Part shown: positions 21,975-30,621 of the stretch, piece by piece
Position numbering within the stretch: position 1 is the first letter of the stretch
Layout of the letters: each line of letters starts with the position of its first letter
Assembly (NCBI RefSeq): GCF_900106675.1
Contig: NZ_FNOB01000008.1
Coordinates: 1 to 64,000, forward strand
Source: Allgaiera indica
GTDB taxonomy: Bacteria > Pseudomonadota > Alphaproteobacteria > Rhodobacterales > Rhodobacteraceae
Length of the DNA: 64,000 nt
Direction: 5' to 3'
Translations under genes and position numbers: made by a program
The notes under the pieces: generated by a model
Databases searched by the model: none
What the model was told of the DNA's origin: nothing
The model's input: only the letters and a program-made list of their open reading frames with translations

Positions 21975-22849
21975 CGATCTACAACCTGGGCTCGATCAAC
22001 CTTGATCATTTCTACCAGCTGCCGCGATTGCCCGCCCCCGGCGAGACCGTGGCGACCGGCGGCTACAGCACGGGCCTGGGCGGCAAGGGCGCGAACCAAT
22101 CTGTCGCGGCGGCCCGGGCCGGGGCGCGGGTCTTGCATGTCGGCGCCACCGGCGAGGACGGCGACTGGGCCTTGCAACGGCTTGAATCCTACGGCGTCGA
22201 CGCCACGAATATCGCCTGTGTCGAGATCCCGACCGGCCATGCGATCATCAATGTCGACGCCGCCGGAGAGAACACGATCGTCATCTTCCCCGGTGCCAAC
22301 CGCACCCAATCGCCCGAAGCCATCGCCCGCGCGCTGGAGGCCGCCAGCCCAAGCGACACGCTGCTGCTGCAAAACGAGACCTCGCATCAGGTCGAGGCCG
22401 CCCGCCTGGCCCGCGAGGCAGGAATGCGGGTGATCTATTCCGCCGCCCCTTTCGACATCGACGCGGTGCGCGCGGTGCTGCCCCACGCAAGCCTTCTGGT
22501 GATGAACGCCGTCGAGGCCCGGCAATTGCGTGACACCTTGGGCCAGGAACTTTCGGAACTGCCGGTGAAGGGCGTCGTCGTCACCCGCGGAGGCGAGGGG
22601 GCGGAATGGATTTCGGCGGGGTCAGAGCCGGTATTCGCGCCCGCCTTCGCGGTAAAGCCCGTCGACACCACCGGCGCGGGGGATTGCTTCACCGGCTTTC
22701 TCGCCGCCGCACTTGACGCGGGCCGTCCGCCGGCCGAGGCGATGCGCTTCGCCGCCGCCGCCGCCGCGCTGCAGGTCACCCGCCCCGGCACCGCCGACGC
22801 CATGCCCTCTCGCGACGAGGTGGACAGCTTTCTGGAGCAGCAGGCGTGA
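21971..22849 (+). CDS. PfkB-family carbohydrate kinase (ribokinase-like)
   Basis: 292 residues. The N-terminal PfkB signature is GLGGKGANQSVAAARAG (near 37); the C-terminal signature is DTTGAGDCFTGFLAAAL, where D238 is the catalytic base. The GGKGANQ motif is typical of ribokinases, so a pentose or nucleoside-type substrate is likely, not proven. The ATG is set by GAGGGGGGC upstream and the TATGA overlap with the small ORF. The next gene starts with GTG overlapping this stop (GTGA). Confidence 0.88.
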   Translation: MTIYNLGSINLDHFYQLPRLPAPGETVATGGYSTGLGGKGANQSVAAARAGARVLHVGATGEDGDWALQRLESYGVDATNIACVEIPTGHAIINVDAAGENTIVIFPGANRTQSPEAIARALEAASPSDTLLLQNETSHQVEAARLAREAGMRVIYSAAPFDIDAVRAVLPHASLLVMNAVEARQLRDTLGQELSELPVKGVVVTRGGEGAEWISAGSEPVFAPAFAVKPVDTTGAGDCFTGFLAAALDAGRPPAEAMRFAAAAAALQVTRPGTADAMPSRDEVDSFLEQQA

Positions 22850-23763
22850 GCCCGGATATCTCCTCTCACGTCACCACCCACCAGGCGCAGGAGGACGCCC
22901 GCAACGAGCGCCTGCTGATCCATGTGAACGGCCGCACCGTTCCCAAGGCCGAGGCCACGGTCAGCGTCTATGACAGCGGCTTCATGCTGGGCGACGGCGT
23001 GTGGGAGGGATTGCGCCTGTACGATGGCCGCTGGGCCTTTCTCGACGATCATCTCGACCGGCTGTTCGAGGCTGCGAAGGCGATCGACCTTGATATCGGG
23101 CTGGACCGCGCCGGCGTCGTGCGGGCGCTGGAAGACCTGCGCGCCGCGAACGGGATGGAAACCGACGCCCATGCCCGGCTGATGGTGACCCGCGGGGTCA
23201 AGCAACGGCCGTTCCAGCATCCTTCGCTGTCGCGCTCGGGCCCCACCGTGGTGATCATTCTCGAACATTCGCGCCCGTCGCTGCCGCGGCCCATCCGTCT
23301 GGCGACGGTGCCGCATATCCGCGGCCTGCCGATGACGCAGGACCCCAAGCTGAATTCGCATTCGAAGCTGAACTGCATCCTTGCCTGCATCGCCGCCGAG
23401 AAGGCGGGCGCGGACGAGGCGCTGATGCTGGATGTCCACGGCTTCGTCAACACGACGAACGCCTGCAACTTCTTCATCGTCCGAAAGGGGCAGGTTTGGA
23501 CCTCGACCGGCGATTATTGCATGAACGGGATCACCCGTCAGAAGGTGATCGACCTGTGCCGCGCGAACGACATTCCGGTGTTTGAAAAGAACTTCAGCCT
23601 GGTCGAGACCTATGGCGCCGACGAGGCCTTCCTGACCGGCACATTCGGCGCCCAGACCCCGGTGGCCGAGATCGACGGGCGGGTGATCGGCACCGGCCGG
23701 ATGGGGCCGGTGACCGAACGCATCCGCGCGCTTTACAAGGCGCTGATCGCCGGGGGCGCGTGA
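22846..23763 (+). CDS. Class IV aminotransferase (D-amino acid / branched-chain type)
   Basis: 305 residues, PLP-dependent fold type IV. VYDSGFMLGDGVWEGLRLYDG is the N-terminal block, K174 in SHSKLNCILACIAAEKAG binds PLP, and NTTNACNFFIVRKGQV holds the phosphate-binding region. Family members include BCAT, D-amino acid transaminase and aminodeoxychorismate lyase; substrate cannot be assigned. GTG start overlaps the kinase stop, and the following gene overlaps its stop (TGATG), giving a tight operon. Confidence 0.88.
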   Translation: MSPDISSHVTTHQAQEDARNERLLIHVNGRTVPKAEATVSVYDSGFMLGDGVWEGLRLYDGRWAFLDDHLDRLFEAAKAIDLDIGLDRAGVVRALEDLRAANGMETDAHARLMVTRGVKQRPFQHPSLSRSGPTVVIILEHSRPSLPRPIRLATVPHIRGLPMTQDPKLNSHSKLNCILACIAAEKAGADEALMLDVHGFVNTTNACNFFIVRKGQVWTSTGDYCMNGITRQKVIDLCRANDIPVFEKNFSLVETYGADEAFLTGTFGAQTPVAEIDGRVIGTGRMGPVTERIRALYKALIAGGA

Positions 23764-24473
23764 TGCGTATCGCCATGTGGTCCGGGCCGCGGAACCTTTC
23801 CACCGCGATGATGTATGCCTTTGCCCAGCGCCCCGATTGCGCGGTCTGGGACGAACCCTTCTATGCAGCCTATCTGCGGAGCACCGGGCTCGACCATCCG
23901 ATGCGCAACGAGATCATTGCGGCGGGCGAACCCGATCCGGCCCGGGTGGCCGCCGCCTGCATGGGGCCGATTCCGCAAGGACAGAGCCTTTTTTACCAGA
24001 AACACATGGCCCAGCACATGGTGCCCGGCATGCCGCTGGACTGGGCGCATCGGGTAACCAACGTCTTCCTGATCCGCCACCCGGCCCGGGTGATCGCCAG
24101 CTACGCCCAGAAGCGCGAGGCGCCGGTCGAGGCCGATCTGGGCTTTCGCCGGCTGGCCGAGCTGTGCGACGTCTACGGCGGGGCGGAGCCGATCGTGCTG
24201 GACAGCGCCGATATCCGCCGCGACCCCGCCGGGATGCTGGCAAAGCTGTGCGCGCGTCTGGGGATCGGGTTCGAGCCGGCGATGACGCGCTGGCCCGCGG
24301 GGGGAAACCCCGCCGATGGCGTCTGGGCCGCGCATTGGTACGGGGCGATCCATGCCTCGACCGGCTTCGCCGGCGAGGAGGGGCCGTTGCCGGAGTTGGA
24401 CGGGCGCGACCAGGCGCTGATGGAGGAGGCCATGCCCCATTACCGGCGGATGGCCGATCTGCGGATTCGGTGA
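23763..24473 (+). CDS. Sulfotransferase-like P-loop protein
   Basis: 236 residues. The N-terminal WSGPRNLSTAMMYAFAQRPD matches the 5'-phosphosulfate loop of sulfotransferase-fold proteins, and VFLIRHPARVIASYAQKRE matches the 3'-phosphate block. ATG 23763 overlaps the aminotransferase stop. Plant 'branched-chain aminotransferase-like' proteins carry a similar P-loop domain fused to a class IV aminotransferase (recalled), which supports joint function of these two bacterial genes. Whether it binds PAPS is unknown. Confidence 0.75.
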   Translation: MRIAMWSGPRNLSTAMMYAFAQRPDCAVWDEPFYAAYLRSTGLDHPMRNEIIAAGEPDPARVAAACMGPIPQGQSLFYQKHMAQHMVPGMPLDWAHRVTNVFLIRHPARVIASYAQKREAPVEADLGFRRLAELCDVYGGAEPIVLDSADIRRDPAGMLAKLCARLGIGFEPAMTRWPAGGNPADGVWAAHWYGAIHASTGFAGEEGPLPELDGRDQALMEEAMPHYRRMADLRIR

Positions 24474-24484
24474 CGCCTCCGGCG

Positions 24485-24514
24485 GGAGTATTTTCGCCAA
24501 GATGAAGGGGCCGG
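24485..24514. repeat. Intergenic repeat copy
   Basis: GGAGTATTTTCGCCAAGATG and following AAGGGGCCGG, immediately beyond the sulfotransferase-like gene stop and partly inside the terminator hairpin. It is preceded by CGCCTCCGGCGG (24475-24486), a small palindrome. See the related copy at 19029-19060. Confidence 0.55.
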
Positions 24515-24529
24515 CGATTTGACGGCCCC
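24507..24529. terminator. Bidirectional terminator hairpin
   Basis: GGGGCCG (24507-24513) pairs with CGGCCCC (24523-24529) across a 9-base loop, between the converging sulfotransferase-like gene and argG. Confidence 0.65.
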
Positions 24530-24555
24530 TGACGCGTTCTCGGCCGGGTTTGAGC

Positions 24556-25779
24556 CTATTTGAACTTGGCGTTGCGGGTCGCCAGCAGCTTCAGCCGCAG
24601 CGCGTTGAGGCGGATGAAACCTTCGGCATCCTTCTGGTCATAGGCGCCGGCGTCTTCCTCGAAGGTCACATGCGCCTCGGAATAGAGCGAATGATCCGAC
24701 CAGCGCGCGACTGTCCGGGCCGAGCCCTTGTAGAGCTTCACGCGCACGGTGCCGGTGACATGTTCCTGGCTCTTGTCGATGGCCGCTTGCAGCATCTCGC
24801 GCTCGGGCGAGAACCAGAAGCCGTTGTAGATCAGCTCGGCATAGCGGGGCATCAGCCAATCCTTGAGATGGCCGGCGCCCGAATCGAGGGTGATCTGCTC
24901 GATCCCGCGGTGCGCTTCCAGCAGGATGGTGCCGCCGGGCGTCTCATAGACGCCCCGCGATTTCATGCCGACGAAGCGGTTCTCGACCAGATCGAGAATG
25001 CCGATACCGTGCTTGCCGCCCAGTTCGTTCAGCCTGGTCAGGATCGTGGCCGGGCTCATCGCTTCGCCGTTGATCGCCACCGCATCGCCCTTCTCGAAGG
25101 CGATCTCCACCATCTCGGGGGCGTCGGGCGCCTCTTCGGGGCGGGTCACGCGCTGATAGACGTAATCGGGCGCTTCCTGGCCCGGATCTTCGAGCACGCG
25201 GCCCTCGGACGAGGTGTGCAGCAGGTTCGCGTCGACCGAGAACGGCGCCTCGCCGCGTTTGTTCTTGGCGATCGGGATCTGGTGCGCCTCGGCGAATTCC
25301 AAGAGCTTGGTGCGGCTGGTCAGGTCCCATTCGCGCCACGGCGCGATCACCTTGATCGCCGGGTCGAGGGCATAGGCCGACAATTCGAACCGCACCTGAT
25401 CGTTGCCCTTGCCGGTGGCGCCGTGGGCCACGGCATCGGCGCCGGTCTCATGCGCGATCTCGACCAGCCGCTTCGAGATCAGCGGCCGCGCGATCGAGGT
25501 GCCCAGCAGGTAGAGCCCTTCGTAAAGCGCATTGGCGCGGAACATCGGGAAGACGAAGTCGCGCACGAATTCCTCGCGCACGTCCTCGATGTAGATGTTC
25601 GAGGGGGCGATCCCCAGCATCTCCGCCTTGGCGCGCGCCGGCTCCAGCTCTTCGCCCTGGCCGAGGTCGGCGGTGAAGGTCACCACCTCGCATCGGTATT
25701 CCGTCTGCAGCCACTTGAGAATGATCGAGGTGTCGAGACCGCCGGAATAGGCAAGCACGACCTTCTTGGGAGCAGACAT
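24556..25779 (-). CDS. argG: Argininosuccinate synthase
   Basis: 407 residues. The N-type ATP pyrophosphatase loop is [17 protein letters not shown] (near 7-23), with [16 protein letters not shown] and [18 protein letters not shown] later. It joins citrulline and aspartate using ATP in arginine synthesis. The stop falls 26 bases from the bidirectional hairpin. A GGAGGGTTCC segment precedes the ATG. Confidence 0.97.
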   Translation of the reverse strand: MSAPKKVVLAYSGGLDTSIILKWLQTEYRCEVVTFTADLGQGEELEPARAKAEMLGIAPSNIYIEDVREEFVRDFVFPMFRANALYEGLYLLGTSIARPLISKRLVEIAHETGADAVAHGATGKGNDQVRFELSAYALDPAIKVIAPWREWDLTSRTKLLEFAEAHQIPIAKNKRGEAPFSVDANLLHTSSEGRVLEDPGQEAPDYVYQRVTRPEEAPDAPEMVEIAFEKGDAVAINGEAMSPATILTRLNELGGKHGIGILDLVENRFVGMKSRGVYETPGGTILLEAHRGIEQITLDSGAGHLKDWLMPRYAELIYNGFWFSPEREMLQAAIDKSQEHVTGTVRVKLYKGSARTVARWSDHSLYSEAHVTFEEDAGAYDQKDAEGFIRLNALRLKLLATRNAKFK

Positions 25780-25964
25780 GGAACCCTCCTGCGTCGGATG
25801 AACGCTGGGCGCTTAGCCGGTTTGGGCCCCGAGGGCAAGGAGACGGCCATGCCAAATCATCTGGACGGGCGGGCCGCAACGGCCGGGCAGCGCGCCACGC
25901 GCCCATAAGGACGGTCCGCGCGCCCGAGCCGGATGATGGCAGGAATGGCGGGTTTTGGCGCGGT

Positions 25965-26186
25965 TCAGCCCGCGATACGCATATAAGAGCGCAGGGCCGC
26001 GCGTTCTTCGGCCAGGAGACGCTTGATCGTGACCTCGAAATCAGGCGCGTAGGGGTCGAGGATCGCCAGTTCTGCACGCACCTGCGTCAGCGGGCGCAGC
26101 GTGGTTTGCGCACGGGCGCCGAAGGTCGCAGCAGCCAGCGCGATCAGCACGAAGATCAGAAGCGGGCGGGGAAAGATCGGTTGCAT
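25965..26186 (-). CDS. Small exported or membrane-anchored hypothetical protein
   Basis: 73 residues: a hydrophobic N-terminus (PLLIFVLIALAAATFGARAQ) with a signal-peptidase-like AxA site, then a short soluble part (LRPLTQVRAELAILDPYAPD...). GGAGGTGC precedes the ATG at good spacing. No family recognised. Divergent from ilvA across 86 bases, so they share a control region. Confidence 0.65.
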   Translation of the reverse strand: MQPIFPRPLLIFVLIALAAATFGARAQTTLRPLTQVRAELAILDPYAPDFEVTIKRLLAEERAALRSYMRIAG

Positions 26187-26272
26187 CAAAGCACCTCCTG
26201 GTTGCGGAAAACGGGAAGGCGGCCGGCGGGCGCCCCCTTGCCAGGCGGGGCCAAACCGGCCAGAGCTTGGCG

Positions 26273-27520
26273 ATGATGGATTTTTCCGAAGACGCTCGGC
26301 GGGCCGAGACCGCCCTGCGCGCCGTGCTGGCGCCGACGCCCCTGCTGCGCAACGATCACCTGTCGGCCCGCTACGGCGCCGAGATCTGGCTGAAGCGCGA
26401 GGATCTGAGCCCGGTGCGCAGCTACAAGCTGCGCGGCGCCTTCAACGCGATGCGCAAGGTGCTGGCGGCCGATGCGGCACAGGGCCATTTCGTCTGCGCC
26501 AGCGCGGGAAACCATGCCCAGGGCGTGGCCTGGGCTTGCCGCCATTTCGGCGTGAAGGGCACGATCTTCATGCCGGTCACCACGCCCGCCCAGAAGATCG
26601 GCAAGACCCGTACCTTCGGCGGCGATCACGTCGATATCCGCCTGGTCGGGGACTATTTCGATCAATCGCTGGCCTCGGCCCGCAGTTTCTGCGACGCGGT
26701 GGGCGCGCATTTCCTGGCGCCCTTCGACGATCCCGATGTGATCGAGGGCCAGGCCAGCGTCGCCGTCGAGATGCTGGCGCAACTGGGCCGCGCGCCCGAT
26801 GCGGTGATCTTGCCGGTCGGCGGCGGCGGTCTGGCCGCAGGCGTCACCCGCTACATGGCCGAGACGGCCCCCGAGACCCGTTTCCATTTCGTCGAACCGC
26901 AGGGCGGTGCCAGCCTGAGCGCGGCGCTGAAGGCCGGGGCGCCGGTCACGCTGGACCGGGTCGACGGCTTTGTCGACGGCGCCGCCGTGGCACGGATCGG
27001 CGACGAGCCCTTCGCCCGGCTGAAGGATTTCGGCACCGACCAGGTGCTGCTGGCACCCGAGGACCGGATCTGCACCACGATCCTCGAGATGCTGAATGTC
27101 GAGGGCATCGTGCTGGAACCCGCCGGCGCGCTGTCGGTCGACGTGCTGCCCGACCTGGCCGCGACGATCGCCGGCAAGACGGTGGTCTGCGTGACCTCTG
27201 GCGGGAATTTCGATTTCGAGCGCCTGCCCGAGGTCAAGGAACGCGCCCAGCGCTATTCCGGCGTGAAGAAATACTTTATCCTGCGCCTGCCGCAACGCCC
27301 CGGCGCGCTGCGCGATTTCCTGGAGCTTCTGGGCCCCGACGACGATATCGCCCGGTTCGAATATCTGAAGAAATCCGCCCGCAACTTTGGCTCTGTCCTG
27401 ATCGGGATCGAAACCAGTCGGGCCGAGAATTTCACCGGCCTGACAGAACGGATGGCGGTCGCGGGCTTCACCTACCGCGACATTACCGCGGACGAGACCC
27501 TCTCGGGTTTCCTGGTCTAA
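26273..27520 (+). CDS. ilvA: Threonine ammonia-lyase (threonine dehydratase)
   Basis: 415 residues. PLP binds K52 (VRSYKLRGAFN); the phosphate loop is VGGGGLAAGV. The C-terminal ~90 residues form one ACT-like regulatory domain (KKYFILRLPQRPGALRDFLE...), so it is the biosynthetic, probably isoleucine-sensitive type with a single regulatory repeat, shorter than the 514-residue E. coli enzyme. ATG 26273 or the adjacent ATG 26276 is the start; a TTG at 26267 is less likely. It converts threonine to 2-oxobutanoate for isoleucine synthesis. Confidence 0.94.
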   Translation: MMDFSEDARRAETALRAVLAPTPLLRNDHLSARYGAEIWLKREDLSPVRSYKLRGAFNAMRKVLAADAAQGHFVCASAGNHAQGVAWACRHFGVKGTIFMPVTTPAQKIGKTRTFGGDHVDIRLVGDYFDQSLASARSFCDAVGAHFLAPFDDPDVIEGQASVAVEMLAQLGRAPDAVILPVGGGGLAAGVTRYMAETAPETRFHFVEPQGGASLSAALKAGAPVTLDRVDGFVDGAAVARIGDEPFARLKDFGTDQVLLAPEDRICTTILEMLNVEGIVLEPAGALSVDVLPDLAATIAGKTVVCVTSGGNFDFERLPEVKERAQRYSGVKKYFILRLPQRPGALRDFLELLGPDDDIARFEYLKKSARNFGSVLIGIETSRAENFTGLTERMAVAGFTYRDITADETLSGFLV

Positions 27521-27563
27521 CCGCTGCCTCGCCCCGCGATGTAAGCGCCTTCTCACCACCCTT

Positions 27564-27578
27564 GCGGCCTCAGGCCGC
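27564..27578. terminator. Hairpin whose loop is the HPt stop codon
   Basis: GCGGCC-TCA-GGCCGC: a perfect 6-bp stem with the 3-base loop being the complement of the HPt gene's TGA. It lies between converging ilvA and HPt genes and could serve ilvA termination. Confidence 0.45.
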
Positions 27579-27914
27579 GCTACTGCGCTGGCTCGGCGGG
27601 CCGCCACGCTCGGCAAAGGCGTCGACCGAGGCGCGATAACACCGAAGGATCGGGCCGATATCAATATGCTCCGCCGAACCTGCCGCTGCCTGGCGCTCTC
27701 CCACCTGGCACAATGCGGCCAGGTCCGAGAACCCGAGGTTCAGCGCGCTGCCCTTGAGAAAATGCAGATCTTCCTCATAGCAATCAGGATCCGGCGCGGT
27801 CTCGAGCCGCGCGATCACCGAATCGGCTTCCTCCAGAAAGATCTGCACCACTTCGTGGAAATCCTCACCACCGATTTCTTCAAATAAGGTCTCTACCCGG
27901 CCCCAATCAATCAT
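27570..27914 (-). CDS. Histidine phosphotransfer (HPt) domain protein
   Basis: 114 residues, a single HPt four-helix domain. The phosphoacceptor is H51 in EEDLHFLKGSALNLGFSDLA, the canonical HxLKGSxxxxG motif. ATG 27914 follows GGAGGGTGAAG; an in-frame upstream ATG at 27947 is rejected. There is no kinase domain, so it must relay phosphate between a hybrid kinase and a receiver, the obvious candidate being the divergent receiver-phosphatase gene 194 bases away. A CtrA-like site lies in its upstream region. Confidence 0.88.
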   Translation of the reverse strand: MIDWGRVETLFEEIGGEDFHEVVQIFLEEADSVIARLETAPDPDCYEEDLHFLKGSALNLGFSDLAALCQVGERQAAAGSAEHIDIGPILRCYRASVDAFAERGGPPSQRSSAA

Positions 27915-27970
27915 CTTCACCCTCCTTCGCGTGCAGCGGCCCACCATCGGATCAGCCTGTGCCAGATGCC

Positions 27971-27985
27971 TTAAAGAAGGGTTAG
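27971..27985. promoter_or_regulatory. CtrA-like site TTAA-N7-TTAG
   Basis: TTAA (27971-27974), 7 bases, TTAG (27982-27985), 56 bases upstream of the HPt ATG. The alphaproteobacterial CtrA consensus is TTAA-N7-TTAA. TTAA is rare in this GC-rich DNA. Confidence 0.5.
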
Positions 27986-28049
27986 ATCCAGGGCACGAGG
28001 CGGCGAGATCACGCCTCCGGGGCCCGCCAAGTCACTGCGGATTTTAACT

Positions 28050-28064
28050 TTCATAGGCTGTTAA
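28050..28064. promoter_or_regulatory. CtrA-like site TTCA-N7-TTAA
   Basis: TTCA (28050-28053), 7 bases, TTAA (28061-28064), 44 bases before the receiver-phosphatase start. One half-site is perfect, the other deviates by one base. Confidence 0.4.
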
Positions 28065-28108
28065 GCGGTCTCGGCCATTCTGGCGGGTAGGCAAGAAACG
28101 AGGCACCG

Positions 28109-29404
28109 TTGCAACCGTTGCAGTCAGAAAACCGCGCGCCGCACGCCTCGCAGGGGGCCGGCGCGATCCGCCAGGTTCTGGTGGTCGATGACAGCCGGGC
28201 CCAACGGCGGCTGGTGTCGGCCGCGCTGCTGCGGCTGGGCTATCAGGTGGCAGAGGCCGGATCGGGCGCCGAGGCGCTGGAGTTCTGCCGTGCCCATCCC
28301 GTCGACCTGGTCGTCAGCGACTGGATGATGCCGGGAATGGACGGCCTGTCGTTCTGCCGCGCCTTTCGCGCGCTGAAGCGCGACAGCTACGGCTATTTCA
28401 TCCTGCTGACCTCGAAAAGCGACAAGCACGACGTCGCGCTGGGGCTCGACGCGGGGGCCGACGATTTCCTGGCCAAGCCGGTCAATCCCGACGAACTGCG
28501 CGCCCGAGTCGCCGCGGGGGAACGGATCGTCCGAATGGAACGCGAACTGACCGAGAAGAACCGGGTGATCGGCAGCGCCCTGTCCGAGATCCGCTCGCTC
28601 TATGATTCGCTCGACCGTGAATTGATCGAGGCGCGCAAACTGCAGCAATCGCTGGTTCGCGAACGTCATCGCGATTTCGGCGCGGCCGAGGTCTCGCTTC
28701 TGCTGCGGCCGTCAGGGCATGTCGGCGGCGATCTGGTGGGCTGCTTTCCGATCGGCGCACAGCGGATCGGGCTGTATGCGATCGACGTGTCGGGCCATGG
28801 CGTGACCTCGGCGCTCATGACAGCCCGGCTTGCCGGCCTGTTCTCGGCCGCGACACCGGACCAGAACATCGCGCTACGGGCTGAGGGACCAGGCCACAGC
28901 GCGCGCTCCCCGGCCGAGGTGGCGGCGGCACTGAACCGACTGCTGTTGGACGAGATGAAGACCGATCAGTACCTGACCTTGCTTTATGCCGAGGTCGATC
29001 TAACCACTGGCCGCACCGCGCTGGTGCAGGCGGGGCATCCCCATCCCGCGGTGCAGCATGCCGACGGGCGGATCGAATTCCTGGGCAATGGCGGGCTGCC
29101 GGTCGGGCTGATCCCCAACGCGCGCTACCAGGATGTCACGGTCCTGCTGCGGCCGGGGGATCGGCTGATCCTGATGTCGGACGGCATCACCGAATGCGAA
29201 GATCCGGCGGGCGCGCAGCTGGCCGAGGCCGGCGTGGCACGCATCCTGACCGCCAATCGCCAGCTGTGCGGGCCGACGCTTCTTGAGGCGATGATGTGGG
29301 ATCTGAACAGCTTTTCCGGCGGCAGCGATTTCCGGGATGACGTTTCGGGTGTGCTGCTCGAACTCAAGCACCTGAGCGAAGATCCCGGGCCGTCGGAGGC
29401 CTAG
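28109..29404 (+). CDS. Response regulator with PP2C/SpoIIE-type serine phosphatase output
   Basis: 431 residues. Receiver domain about 21-140 with D27-D28, phosphoacceptor D71 (LVVSDWMMPGMDGLS) and LAKPVNPDELRARV. A coiled-coil linker (about 145-190) follows, then a PP2C phosphatase domain with metal-binding GGDLVG, DVSGHGVTSALM and LILMSDGITE. Such RsbU-like proteins dephosphorylate anti-anti-sigma factors; no such partner is in the window. It resembles the receiver-phosphatase RbaY described in Rhodobacter capsulatus, an inference from architecture. TTG 28109 is the only plausible start upstream of the receiver. It is divergent from the HPt gene. Confidence 0.87.
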   Translation: MQPLQSENRAPHASQGAGAIRQVLVVDDSRAQRRLVSAALLRLGYQVAEAGSGAEALEFCRAHPVDLVVSDWMMPGMDGLSFCRAFRALKRDSYGYFILLTSKSDKHDVALGLDAGADDFLAKPVNPDELRARVAAGERIVRMERELTEKNRVIGSALSEIRSLYDSLDRELIEARKLQQSLVRERHRDFGAAEVSLLLRPSGHVGGDLVGCFPIGAQRIGLYAIDVSGHGVTSALMTARLAGLFSAATPDQNIALRAEGPGHSARSPAEVAAALNRLLLDEMKTDQYLTLLYAEVDLTTGRTALVQAGHPHPAVQHADGRIEFLGNGGLPVGLIPNARYQDVTVLLRPGDRLILMSDGITECEDPAGAQLAEAGVARILTANRQLCGPTLLEAMMWDLNSFSGGSDFRDDVSGVLLELKHLSEDPGPSEA

Positions 29405-29673
29405 GGCCTTAGCGTTCCTTCCGGTCCGAGTTCGCGTCCTGACGTTTTCCAGCGCGTTCCCATGCCGGCACGGCGCGGACATTGCCCCCGCGGCCCCCAG
29501 GATATTGTCGCGAGAAGGGGGCAAGCGTCGCGCCTTTGTCTGCGCGTTCGCGGACCAGCCGCGAACCGGCGCGGGCGCGCCTGGCTTGCACTTCGGTCGC
29601 CCCGACCCCGGGTTAAGCCGCTGTTCATCTCCCCCCTCTATGCTGATCGACGGGTGAATGAACGGGTGATGTG
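29405..29673. promoter_or_regulatory. Control region before motB
   Basis: 269 bases without a credible gene. The only motif I can point to is the CtrA-like TTAA-N7-TTCA at 29613-29627; the rest is GC-rich with several short inverted repeats and no obvious -35/-10. Confidence 0.4.
29613..29627. promoter_or_regulatory. CtrA-like site TTAA-N7-TTCA
   Basis: TTAA (29613-29616), GCCGCTG, TTCA (29624-29627), 46 bases upstream of the motB ATG. Same geometry as the sites near the HPt, flgE and fliF/fliL genes. Confidence 0.4.
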
Positions 29674-30522
29674 ATGGACGCGCATGGCAATGCCGCGCCA
29701 GTAGTTATCAAACGCAAGAAGAAGGCAGGCGCTGACGGCCATCATGGCGGTGCCTGGAAAGTGGCTTATGCGGATTTCGTGACCGCGATGATGGCCTTCT
29801 TCATGCTGATGTGGCTGCTGAACGCGACGACTGAAAAGCAACGCAAGGGAATCGCGGACTATTTCAGCCCGACAATCCCGATCAACCGGGTCTCGGGCGG
29901 CGGTGACGGCGCCTTCGGTGGCGAGACGGTCTTTTCCGAGAACCAGATCGCCCAGGCGGGCACCGGCGCCAGCAATACCCATCCGACCGAACAGCGTCAG
30001 GCCTCGGGTGCGGCAAGCCCCAGCAGTGCCGATGGCCAAGCCGGCCGCAAGGAAGAGCAACGCCTGCGCGCGCTGGAACAGACCCTGCACGCGCTTGGCG
30101 GCGAGACCATGAGCGATGACAACGCCATGCGCCATGTGGTGACAAAGCTGACAGACGAGGGCCTGATCGTCGAGTTGTTCGACCTTCCCAAGCAGCCGCT
30201 TTTCGGCGCCGACAGCGCGGTTCCCGAAAAAGCCACGCGCGATCTGGTCAAGATGATCGCCGAGGTCTTCTCCCTGGTTGGAAACAAGGTGGCGGTGGCC
30301 GGGCATGTGCGCTCTTACCCCGTCGTTCTGAAGGACAACCCTGTCTGGCCGCTGTCTGTCGCTCGCGCAGGCGCGGTGCGCGACCTGCTGGAAGCCAACG
30401 GCCTTTCGCCGGGCCGGATCGAGCGGGTCACCGGCTTCGCCGATCGAAAGCCTGCCGCCGACAACCGCGAGGCCGCGCGCAACAACCGTGTCGAGATGAT
30501 CTTGCTGCGAAGCCGCCGCTGA
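29674..30522 (+). CDS. motB: Flagellar motor stator protein MotB
   Basis: 282 residues. A basic N-terminus (VVIKRKKKAG) precedes one membrane helix, in which AYADFVTAMMAFFMLMWLL contains the proton-binding Asp. A Gly/Ser/Gln-rich plug/linker follows, then a C-terminal OmpA-like peptidoglycan-binding domain (VAVAGHVRSYPVV..., ending NNRVEMILLRSRR). ATG 29674 is used; a GTG one codon upstream is possible. Its partner motA is 11 kb away, unlike the usual motAB pair. Confidence 0.94.
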   Translation: MDAHGNAAPVVIKRKKKAGADGHHGGAWKVAYADFVTAMMAFFMLMWLLNATTEKQRKGIADYFSPTIPINRVSGGGDGAFGGETVFSENQIAQAGTGASNTHPTEQRQASGAASPSSADGQAGRKEEQRLRALEQTLHALGGETMSDDNAMRHVVTKLTDEGLIVELFDLPKQPLFGADSAVPEKATRDLVKMIAEVFSLVGNKVAVAGHVRSYPVVLKDNPVWPLSVARAGAVRDLLEANGLSPGRIERVTGFADRKPAADNREAARNNRVEMILLRSRR

Positions 30523-30551
30523 CCCGGCTTCGCCGACGCGATCTTCCGCCA

Positions 30552-30566
30552 TTAGCGCGATATTAA
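30552..30566. promoter_or_regulatory. CtrA-like site TTAG-N7-TTAA
   Basis: TTAG (30552-30555), CGCGATA, TTAA (30563-30566), 35 bases before the first possible flgE start and within the 78-base motB-flgE gap. Confidence 0.5.
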
Positions 30567-30621
30567 GACCCCGCCCGCATTCTGCCTGCAACAGGAGTCG
30601 ATGCAGCAGAAAGGTGCCTTG

